A stretch of 5,168 nt of DNA. It comes from Paludibacteraceae bacterium. GTDB lineage: Bacteria > Bacteroidota > Bacteroidia > Bacteroidales > Paludibacteraceae. The notes beneath the pieces were generated by a model. That model saw nothing but the letters and a program-made list of their open reading frames with translations. It did no database searches and was not told the DNA's origin. The stretch covers positions 1-5,168 of the forward strand of contig JAFPLG010000112.1 in assembly GCA_017402895.1 (NCBI GenBank), read 5' to 3'. Shown piece by piece: positions 1-5,167 of the stretch. Position 1 is the first letter of the stretch. Each line of letters opens with the position of its first letter. Position numbers and translations under genes: made by a program.

Positions 1-392
1 ATCGTCCGATTGGCATCCATTGCAGCGTAGGCATAGGATTTCGGGAAGTGTTTATAAGGGGAACCATCTGCCAGCACGAGATTGATATGTGCCATGTGGC
101 CTTCCTCGGTGCTAACCGGCATATCATAGATATATATATCCTGCGGATCCTCCTCGTCGGAAGCGATGCGTGCCTGTACGAACTTTACATCCACTGTGTT
201 TTTAGTGGGGTGCAGCGTGATTACTGCCTCTTGCTGTGTGTTATACACATCAAACATCACGCCACGCAACTCTCCGGTTACATTGAAAACAACGGCATCC
301 GGATCCGGTTCGTTTTGGTTTTTCTTTTCACAAGAGGTGAATGCCAATACGCTTGCTACAAGTGCAAAGGCGATAAATAAATACTTACGCAT
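1..392 (-). CDS. Putative outer-envelope lipoprotein, 3' end cut off by window edge
   Basis: The frame is open from the ATG at 392-390 to the left edge (130 full codons seen), so the C-terminus is missing. Residues 1-20 form a lipoprotein signal peptide (MRK, then a hydrophobic stretch ending in LAFTS) with the lipidated cysteine at residue 21, followed by a charged, flexible stretch (EKKNQNEPDPD). From about residue 34 the chain looks beta-rich (FNVTGEL, AVITLHP, VDVKFVQ, IYIYDMP). I do not recognise the domain; a calycin-like fold is possible but weak, and no GxW lipocalin motif is visible. Fourteen of the first 21 residues match the signal peptide of the gene just upstream (399-851), which suggests duplication or shared ancestry. 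Its ATG lies 6 bp after that gene's stop, with no Shine-Dalgarno site, so translational coupling is likely. It is the fourth gene of the envelope operon. Lipidation is well supported; function is unknown. Confidence 0.85.
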   Translation of the reverse strand, partial: MRKYLFIAFALVASVLAFTSCEKKNQNEPDPDAVVFNVTGELRGVMFDVYNTQQEAVITLHPTKNTVDVKFVQARIASDEEDPQDIYIYDMPVSTEEGHMAHINLVLADGSPYKHFPKSYAYAAMDANRT

Positions 393-398
393 AATGAT

Positions 399-851
399 TT
401 ATTGTTTGGTATAGTCAGCTTCCCAGGAATAATCGGTATCGTAGTCGCGTGTGATATGCATGATGTTACCATTAATGCTGAACTTCAGCTTCTCGTCTTC
501 CGGTTGCCATTCGTCATAGTATTCTTCTGTACCATCCGCTTTCGCCATGCCGTATTTGTCCTTGTGGATGGTAATGATGTCGCCGTTGATTTCATATGGG
601 CCTCTCCATACAAAACCGTCATACGGCTTGCTCAGATCGGCACCCGGTTCATAGGCATAGTCGTAGAGGGCGAATGTGCCATCGCCATTGAAGGTAAAGA
701 TGTACACGCCGAACCAACCGGAATCAGGAGACGGCGGGGTTTGATAACGCCAAGTGCCTACAACGGGGCTGTCAACTTTGTTCTTGTCACAACTTGTGAA
801 TGCCAGTGCGCAGGCTACCAGCGCAAAGGCCAAAATAAAAAGTTTTTTCAT
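399..851 (-). CDS. Lipocalin-like lipoprotein, single domain
   Basis: This gene encodes a 150-residue protein that is complete in the window. It starts with a lipoprotein signal peptide (MKK, hydrophobic core, LAFTSC) with the lipid-anchored cysteine at residue 21, so the mature protein should sit on an outer membrane face or the periplasmic side. The mature part is one small beta-barrel-like domain. VVGTW at residues 30-34 matches the conserved N-terminal GxW of lipocalin-like families, followed by alternating strands (VYIFTFNGDGTFALYDY, GPYEINGDIITI, LKFSINGNIMHITRD). The strand-NGDG-strand pattern is typical of the small lipocalin-like lipoproteins common in Bacteroidales. No ligand can be deduced. 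The stretch after the cysteine (DKNKVD) does not clearly match the acidic surface-export signal described in Bacteroidetes, so surface display is uncertain. It is the third gene of the operon, 49 bp after the preceding stop; that gap carries a heptamer repeat. No Shine-Dalgarno site is seen. Confidence 0.88.
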   Translation of the reverse strand: MKKLFILAFALVACALAFTSCDKNKVDSPVVGTWRYQTPPSPDSGWFGVYIFTFNGDGTFALYDYAYEPGADLSKPYDGFVWRGPYEINGDIITIHKDKYGMAKADGTEEYYDEWQPEDEKLKFSINGNIMHITRDYDTDYSWEADYTKQ

Positions 852-854
852 ATC

Positions 855-895
855 AAATCTTTAGTCTTTTGTCTTTCGACTTTTGTCTATAAATT
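855..895 (-). repeat. Heptamer-period repeat in the gap between two lipoprotein genes
   Basis: Almost the whole 49-bp gap between two operon genes is a degenerate 7-bp repeat. On the plus strand the units are TTAGTCT (861-867), TTTGTCT (868-874), TTCGACT (875-881) and TTTGTCT (882-888), flanked by AAATCT and ATAAATT. AGTC (863-866) and GACT (878-881) could form a short stem. A related array covers 3777-3811. It is simple enough to have arisen by slippage; a role in mRNA processing or stability is only a guess. Confidence 0.6.
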
Positions 896-900
896 TCAGT

Positions 901-1641
901 TTATTTCACTCGTACAAAATACCAATGATAATAGGTCGTACCGTCGCCGCGAATGAAGCCCATCCAGTTTTTGGTGAGCGGTTGTACGGTGATACGGTCG
1001 TTCTCGTCCACGAGATGACTCTGTGCAGGGTTGTTGACCATCTGCATACCGAATTCGTAACTCCATGTGCCATTCTGGGTCTCGCCGGTGAAGGTGCTGT
1101 GGTAGGTAGCCGAGCCGTCTGCGCGGAGTTCCCAGGTCTCAACGCCGGGGTTGGTGCCCATGGTGTACCATGCGCCCTCCAGGGTGTGCGCATCCATGCT
1201 GTAATACGCCAGTTTCCAAGTACCTACAAGGTCTTCTTTCTTTGGCTCAAAGATCTGGCTCTCGGAGTCAAACGCAGGCAGTTTACATACGTATATCTCC
1301 ACACCCTCGGGATCTTTCAGCTTGGCCGTCTCGCCATAGAAAGCAGCTACTTCGATATCCATGTTGCGACTTTCCACTATGAGATGGTTGCTGTCGAAGT
1401 GGTACGTCACGGTGTCACCGTTCAGTAAGGCTTTGTCGGCAGCGAAGATGTCCACGATGAAGTGGGGTCCCGGACTCTTCTCTCCATCGATGAATACGCT
1501 GTCGGTGCGCCACATGGTGCCGATGAGGTCTGCGGGCTTCAGTTCCTGCAATTCGGGTTCGTTCTGTTTTTTGGGGTCACAGGCCGTGATGGCCAATGTC
1601 AGTGCGGCAAACATAGCCGCGAAAAATAGAATCTTTTTCAT
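901..1641 (-). CDS. Lipoprotein with two lipocalin-like units in tandem
   Basis: This gene encodes 246 residues and is complete. A lipoprotein signal peptide (MKKILFF..., lipobox ITAC) puts the lipidated cysteine at residue 21, followed by a charged linker (DPKKQNEPELQE) like the one in the last gene of the operon. The mature protein contains two related units. The first begins LKPADLIGTMWR at about residue 34, the second PKKEDLVGTWK at about residue 133, and each continues into beta strands. The second also has ELRADGSATYHSTF, NGTWSYEF and the ending TTYYHWYFVRVK, typical of small lipocalin-like lipoproteins. The first unit is more diverged, with MW in place of W in the GxW motif. This looks like internal duplication of the domain type found once in the next gene. 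The start is fixed by the signal peptide; the ATG lies 12 bp after the preceding stop, with no clear Shine-Dalgarno site. The ligand and partner are unknown. Confidence 0.88.
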   Translation of the reverse strand: MKKILFFAAMFAALTLAITACDPKKQNEPELQELKPADLIGTMWRTDSVFIDGEKSPGPHFIVDIFAADKALLNGDTVTYHFDSNHLIVESRNMDIEVAAFYGETAKLKDPEGVEIYVCKLPAFDSESQIFEPKKEDLVGTWKLAYYSMDAHTLEGAWYTMGTNPGVETWELRADGSATYHSTFTGETQNGTWSYEFGMQMVNNPAQSHLVDENDRITVQPLTKNWMGFIRGDGTTYYHWYFVRVK

Positions 1642-1653
1642 AACATATGATTT

Positions 1654-3636
1654 TTATTTTTTTATTTCTGCACCAACGGCATTGTATGTCTTGCCGTTAC
1701 GGAGGATGAGGATCTGACCGTCACGGAGAATTTTTGTACTTTGTGCTTTGTCGTTCTGCACATTCTCCACGCCTTCGGTACTCGGGATATGCGCACGAAT
1801 CATGAATACAAAAGGAGATGACCACTGACCTTGCAGATTCATCCACTCTGTGCCATAACCAATCCATTGTGCGTTTGGATTATCTGCCGTGTAGTCCATG
1901 GCTGCCGGTTGTTCATCTGTTCCTTCTGAGAAATAAATCCACAGATTCTGGGTAGGATCTATAACGATTGGATTCTCAAAGGCGATAATATGGAAGCCGT
2001 TTCCTTCAGGCATGAACGACTCGGTATGCAGCAATTGTCCCGAGGCCGGTGTCTCTCCGCCGGATACGACAGACAGGGTTATCTCCGAGCTATTATACTT
2101 TGACTCAAACAGCGCCACTTGCGTCAGTTTGTTGCCACGAATGGAATCCGTCGGAATCATGATACCCCAATTAAATGTTTCACCCCACATTCCGAAGGAG
2201 TTATCAAAATGGGCGTTGTCGTATTTGGTCCAACCCGCAAACGCAGCTTCTTCCTCCTCACCATAGATAGGCAAAATGAGGCGAAAGTTCTTCCATACAT
2301 CGGCCGCCTTATAAGCCTCCAGGCTCTGTTTGGGCACTCGCAAGGAATTCATCGATCCATAGGCAAAGGCATCCTCATGAATCCGAGGCGGTGTGATCGC
2401 TTTGCATATGAGACTACTTGCAGAACGCTTGAAGACATATTGACCGATTGTATCAAGCGAAGCAGGAAGTTCTATCTCTTTCAGGGCAGGACATTCGGAA
2501 AACGCATCTTGTAGGATGGACTTAAGTCCTTCCGGCAATTCAACGTGCGTTAACGCGCTACACGCCATGAAAGCGTATTGATCGATAGTTTTCACCCCTT
2601 GCGGTACAACCACTGAGTCCAAACTCGCGCAACCTATAAATATGCCTTCAGGCAAGGTGTCCATTGTGCAATGCAGCGTGATAGAAGTGAGATTTAAATC
2701 GTATTCAAAGGCATTATCACCTAGATAGGTCACCGTACTTGGCACTTCCATATGAGTGAAAGCGGCGCAACCGGAGAAAGCTCGCACGCCAATAAACGTC
2801 AGACCTTCCGGCAGAACGACCGATGGCAAAACTCCACATAAACGGAAAGCATGGCTTCCTATATATTTCACGCCAGCCGGGATATTGACAGATTGCAACT
2901 TTTCACATTCATTAAAGGCTTCATTACCGATGAAACTGACAGAATCCGGAATCACGATGGACGTCATGGACTTACAATTTACAAAGGCCCTGTTACCTAT
3001 CCATCGTGTATTGGGCTGAATGGTATAAGTTGTTTGCGACTTGTCTGTCGCCTGCACCAGGTAATCACCTGCATAGCGGATACCATCCACCACGGGCAAA
3101 CTGGTACAGTTCTTAAACAGGTCTATGCCAAACATAGGATCGCATTTCCCGAACGTGACCGAACTCAGGGCATCGCACTCAATGAATGCTCCAGCGCCTA
3201 TATACTCCACGCTGTCACCAATCACAAGGGTTGTCAATCCGTGGCATGTATAGAAAGCATTACTGCCAATGGTCTTGACGCTATTAGGAATCACAAACGA
3301 TTTCACGGATTTACACCCGCCAAAAGCATTACTGCCAATGGTTTGCACCTTATTACCGATAACAAATTGCGTGATTCCATTATTGTACGAGTAGCAGAAC
3401 GCACTGTTTGCTATGGCTGTCACGTCGAATGTTTGTTCGTTGTAAACAACCGTGTCGGGCATAACGATGGATGTAAGCGACTTATAGGCCTCTTTGTTAT
3501 CCACCAGTGTGGCAGTAAGAGTTTCGTCATCCAGGTCATAACACAGACCGTCAATCAATACACTTTTGTAGATAGTTGCCGAAGCGAACGTGATACTTGC
3601 CGCGAGAGCAAAAAACAGAGTAAGTAGTTTTTTCAT
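1654..3636 (-). CDS. BspA-like leucine-rich-repeat secreted protein (LRR_5) with beta-rich module and C-terminal tail
   Basis: This gene encodes 660 residues. The chosen start (ATG at 3636) begins a clean signal peptide, residues 1-20, with probable cleavage after FASA, and has an AAAGGA ribosome site 8 bp upstream. A longer frame opening with GTG at 3714 is rejected because that codon overlaps the promoter -7 box. Residues about 52-455 hold roughly 14 repeats of about 23 residues with the LRR_5 pattern (LTSIVIPDSVSFIGNEAFNEC), one insert of the usual type (GIRYAGDYLVQATDK, about 185-199), and the common cap VPKQSLEAYKAADVWKNF (about 434-451). A beta-rich module (about 465-617, rich in W, Y and G) follows. 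Residues about 625-660 form a tail (KILRDGQILILRNGKTYNA) like those of many secreted Bacteroidales proteins and may be a type IX secretion sorting signal. Related BspA proteins act in adhesion; that role here is inferred. It is the first gene of the envelope operon. Confidence 0.9.
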   Translation of the reverse strand: MKKLLTLFFALAASITFASATIYKSVLIDGLCYDLDDETLTATLVDNKEAYKSLTSIVMPDTVVYNEQTFDVTAIANSAFCYSYNNGITQFVIGNKVQTIGSNAFGGCKSVKSFVIPNSVKTIGSNAFYTCHGLTTLVIGDSVEYIGAGAFIECDALSSVTFGKCDPMFGIDLFKNCTSLPVVDGIRYAGDYLVQATDKSQTTYTIQPNTRWIGNRAFVNCKSMTSIVIPDSVSFIGNEAFNECEKLQSVNIPAGVKYIGSHAFRLCGVLPSVVLPEGLTFIGVRAFSGCAAFTHMEVPSTVTYLGDNAFEYDLNLTSITLHCTMDTLPEGIFIGCASLDSVVVPQGVKTIDQYAFMACSALTHVELPEGLKSILQDAFSECPALKEIELPASLDTIGQYVFKRSASSLICKAITPPRIHEDAFAYGSMNSLRVPKQSLEAYKAADVWKNFRLILPIYGEEEEAAFAGWTKYDNAHFDNSFGMWGETFNWGIMIPTDSIRGNKLTQVALFESKYNSSEITLSVVSGGETPASGQLLHTESFMPEGNGFHIIAFENPIVIDPTQNLWIYFSEGTDEQPAAMDYTADNPNAQWIGYGTEWMNLQGQWSSPFVFMIRAHIPSTEGVENVQNDKAQSTKILRDGQILILRNGKTYNAVGAEIKK

Positions 3637-3644
3637 GATATATA

Positions 3645-3650
3645 TCCTTT
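3645..3650 (-). promoter_or_regulatory. Ribosome binding site of the LRR protein gene
   Basis: AAAGGA on the minus strand lies 8 bp before the ATG at 3636. It is the only convincing Shine-Dalgarno-like site in the window and supports this start over the upstream GTG at 3714. Confidence 0.6.
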
Positions 3651-3713
3651 CTTTTTCTGAAATTTTCTTATCTCGTTTTACTTGAACGATTATTTCCATT
3701 TGAATACGACACA

Positions 3714-3721
3714 CAAAAGTA
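3714..3721 (-). promoter_or_regulatory. Bacteroidetes-type promoter (-7 box) for the LRR/lipoprotein operon
   Basis: The minus strand reads TACTTTTG, a perfect TAnnTTTG -7 element of the Bacteroidetes primary sigma factor. No good -33 TTTG is found at the usual spacing of about 20 bp; the nearest TTTG (3734-3737) is only 12 bp upstream, so the promoter may need an activator. Transcription would start near 3707, leaving a leader of about 70 bases before the ATG at 3636. The heptamer AAAAGTA (plus strand, 3715-3721) recurs at 3749-3755. Confidence 0.65.
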
Positions 3722-3723
3722 CT

Positions 3724-3741
3724 GCTTTTTTATCAAAAAGC
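3724..3741. repeat. A/T-rich inverted repeat just upstream of the -7 box
   Basis: GCTTTTT (3724-3730) and AAAAAGC (3735-3741) form perfect 7-bp arms around a 4-bp loop. The repeat fills the zone between the -7 box at 3714-3721 and where a -33 element should be. It could be an operator, or a weak terminator remnant for the regulator gene upstream. The neighbouring palindrome TTCGCGAA at 3743-3750 may belong to the same site. Confidence 0.45.
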
Positions 3742-3776
3742 ATTCGCGAAAAGTAAAAAATCATTCACAAATCGTA

Positions 3777-3811
3777 CAAATCTGGCTTTTGGCTTTTAGC
3801 CTTTAGATTTG
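3777..3811 (-). terminator. Imperfect hairpin over the regulator's stop codon, possible terminator
   Basis: The plus strand splits into five 7-bp blocks: CAAATCT, GGCTTTT, GGCTTTT, AGCCTTT, AGATTTG. The outer blocks are perfect inverted copies (7-bp stem), and GGCT (3784-3787) can pair with AGCC (3798-3801) after a 3-base bulge. The hairpin includes the last codons and the TAA (3796-3798) of the regulator gene. No U-run follows directly; the nearest T-rich stretch on the minus strand is at about 3755-3761, so classical intrinsic termination is uncertain. The layout resembles the heptamer repeat at 855-895. Confidence 0.4.
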
Positions 3812-4836
3812 CGGTACTGGATAGGAGTTTGTCCGGTGATTTCCTTGAAGACGCGGTAGAAGGTCTGGTCTGAAGCAAAACCGCTGAGGGCTATAGCATT
3901 GGCAACGGCTTCGTGGTCGGTAGGATAGTTCGGGTCACAAAGAACACGTTGTGCGTTCTCCACGCGATAGCGTGCGATATATTGTGAGAAGCTGAGTCCC
4001 GTGCGGCGGTTGATACAGTTGCTGACGTAGGTGCGGTTGCTGCCTACGGCAGATGCCAGGTCCTGGATAGTCAGTTTCGGGTCGGCATACAGTTGTTTCT
4101 CACGCAGCGCCGTAGCAATCTTGTGGAGGAGTTCGTCGGTCTCTTCCGTAGTAGCCCGGTCTTCCTCTTCCTCTTCTTGCGTGACGGTCTCTTGCGGCAG
4201 TGTTGTGTGAGCAGCTACGTAGCCGAGACTATAAAGCAGGGCCGACATGACGATGGCGGGAATGATCACGAGTTCGCTGCCGGAAAAGGTGTCGCGTCCG
4301 AGCACGTTGAGCAGCGACGAGAACGCGGCCGTGATACCAATAAACACCAGCAACATGTGGGTTGGTTGGAGCAACTGGCTGCGGTAGTCGGAGTAGGTAG
4401 CATCCATGCGCTGTCGGGTGTTGCGAATCAGTTGATAGCCGCGTATCCATACCCAGAGCACCAGCACCGCAAAGCATCCACGCGTGATAAGCAGAAATTG
4501 GTCGTCGCTCATCCATCCCGCGTAGTGGCAGATAGGGTAGAAGACAGTGGCCAGTGCGGCCGGAGAGAGCAGAACCGCCGTCTCATAGCTCCGCTTGGCG
4601 CGCGTCAGCGCACGCAGGTATGCATAATAAACAGGATAGACGCTGAGGTTGGCGATGATATAGGTCCATGCCGCCAGCATGTTGTCGCGCGAACCGGAGA
4701 AATAGAGCCAGTGGTCCAGATACAGCACCGTGGCTGCGGTATAGAACAGCGTGAGCAGTGTCCATACGCGCGGCTCGTCGTTCCTCTGAAAGCAACGAAT
4801 CAGAAAGTACACACCCCAAAAGAGGCATACCATCAT
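3796..4836 (-). CDS. Membrane-anchored AraC-family transcriptional regulator
   Basis: This gene encodes 346 residues from the ATG at 4836. The frame is open to 4983, but the extra 49 codons span a strong promoter (-7 box at 4897-4904), so that upstream start is rejected. About seven hydrophobic helices fill residues 1-210 (approximately 1-15, 24-43, 53-75, 86-105, 113-136, 160-180, 188-209). An acidic linker (EEEEEDRATTEETDE, about 220-234) follows, then an AraC/XylS DNA-binding domain. Its first helix-turn-helix is LTIQDLASAVGSNRTYVSNCIN (about 255-276); the second is about 307-343 and ends in the family signature FYRVFKEITGQTPIQYRK. This arrangement, a membrane sensor fused to an AraC reader, recurs in Bacteroidetes; the signal sensed here is unknown. 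The first helix is short from this ATG, so a non-standard upstream start (for example ATT at 4884) is possible. It lies just upstream of the envelope operon and is a plausible controller of it. Confidence 0.85.
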   Translation of the reverse strand: MMVCLFWGVYFLIRCFQRNDEPRVWTLLTLFYTAATVLYLDHWLYFSGSRDNMLAAWTYIIANLSVYPVYYAYLRALTRAKRSYETAVLLSPAALATVFYPICHYAGWMSDDQFLLITRGCFAVLVLWVWIRGYQLIRNTRQRMDATYSDYRSQLLQPTHMLLVFIGITAAFSSLLNVLGRDTFSGSELVIIPAIVMSALLYSLGYVAAHTTLPQETVTQEEEEEDRATTEETDELLHKIATALREKQLYADPKLTIQDLASAVGSNRTYVSNCINRRTGLSFSQYIARYRVENAQRVLCDPNYPTDHEAVANAIALSGFASDQTFYRVFKEITGQTPIQYRKSKG

Positions 4837-4896
4837 AGGAAGCGATATGAATAGCGAATGGATGATAACGCTTTGCGGATTAATGGGTTGACGGTG

Positions 4897-4928
4897 CAAA
4901 TTTACAACAATTTTTTGGAATATGCAAG
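4897..4928 (-). promoter_or_regulatory. Bacteroidetes-type promoter for the AraC-type regulator
   Basis: On the minus strand a CTTG (4925-4928; three of four match the -33 TTTG) is followed after exactly 20 bp by TAAATTTG (4897-4904), a perfect TAnnTTTG -7 box. Transcription should begin near 4890, giving a leader of about 54 bases to the ATG at 4836. It is the best-formed promoter in the window and the main reason for shortening the regulator's reading frame. Confidence 0.75.
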
Positions 4929-4992
4929 ACTTTGGACAAAAGAATATAGTCTGTGCTTGCACAAGCGGTATTTTTATGGGCAAAGGATTGTA

Positions 4993-5012
4993 GTTCGCTC
5001 AAAGATGCGAAC
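4993..5012. repeat. Dyad GTTCGC-N8-GCGAAC, copy 1
   Basis: Perfect 6-bp arms GTTCGC (4993-4998) and GCGAAC (5007-5012) flank an 8-bp centre. The same arms with the same spacing recur at 5148-5167, though the centres differ, as expected for two binding sites of one dimeric regulator. The copy directly abuts the long inverted repeat starting at 5013. Confidence 0.6.
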
Positions 5013-5059
5013 GTAAATTCGAGGTGGGCGGCACAGCCGGTCGGTGTCCTCGAATTTAC
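5013..5059. repeat. 12-bp perfect inverted repeat with structured loop
   Basis: GTAAATTCGAGG (5013-5024) and CCTCGAATTTAC (5048-5059) are perfect inverted copies around a 23-bp GC-rich loop. Inside the loop, CGGC (5029-5032) and GCCG (5036-5039) can form a second small stem. The arm length and perfect match make chance unlikely in a 332-bp region. It could act as an RNA hairpin in a leader, a cruciform, or a recombination or protein-binding site. Confidence 0.7.
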
Positions 5060-5074
5060 TACAAATTTTTGTAG
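5059..5074. repeat. 7-bp inverted repeat CTACAAA/TTTGTAG
   Basis: CTACAAA (5059-5065) and TTTGTAG (5068-5074) pair across a 2-bp centre. It shares base 5059 with the 12-bp inverted repeat, so three stem-loops stand edge to edge over 4993-5074. Confidence 0.5.
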
Positions 5075-5093
5075 TTTATTGGTGCTTTGCATA

Positions 5094-5126
5094 CAAAAAT
5101 AATGCATTATGCTCGCATAAATGAAA
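5094..5126 (-). promoter_or_regulatory. Candidate second promoter upstream of the stem-loop block
   Basis: The minus strand has TATTTTTG (5094-5101), matching TAnnTTTG, with TTTC (5123-5126) 21 bp upstream as a three-of-four -33 match. A transcript from about 5087 would start just before the three stem-loops and read towards the regulator gene. It is weaker than the promoter at 4897-4928, and the A/T-rich setting makes a chance match possible. Confidence 0.45.
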
Positions 5127-5147
5127 GTTTTTGGCGATTTAGTTGGA

Positions 5148-5167
5148 GTTCGCTAAGTTTAGCGAAC
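5148..5167. repeat. Dyad GTTCGC-N8-GCGAAC, copy 2
   Basis: GTTCGCTAA (5148-5156) and TTAGCGAAC (5159-5167) are perfect 9-bp arms around GT. The outer six bases and the spacing equal those of the dyad at 4993-5012, 155 bp away. It sits at the right edge, so it may instead be the terminator hairpin or operator of a gene outside the window. Confidence 0.55.

Noticed and set aside
48..414. Plus-strand frames at the left edge (48-380 and 166-414)
   Set aside because: Both are antisense to the truncated lipoprotein gene, whose lipobox signal peptide and operon position are far better evidence.
402..956. Plus-strand frame (184 codons) opposite the single-domain lipoprotein
   Set aside because: It spans the lipoprotein gene, the intergenic repeat and part of the next gene in antisense. 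No family motifs or promoter were seen.
2851..3627. Long plus-strand open frame (258 codons) opposite the LRR gene
   Set aside because: It lies wholly antisense to the repeat-coding region, has no signal peptide, ribosome site or recognisable domain, and its length is explained by the regular codon pattern of the LRR repeats.
4093..4854. Plus-strand open frame (253 codons) opposite the AraC-type regulator
   Set aside because: It is antisense to a well-supported gene, and its product is rich in R, Q, H and E without domain logic, as expected for a shadow frame.
4993..5074. CRISPR or mobile-element end
   Set aside because: The repeats are inverted and differ from one another, with no regular spacers, transposase gene or visible target-site duplication in the window.
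4880..5107. 75-codon minus-strand frame upstream of the regulator as a small protein
   Set aside because: It starts upstream of the -7 box at 5094, runs through the three stem-loops and over the regulator's promoter, and has no ribosome site or recognisable motif.
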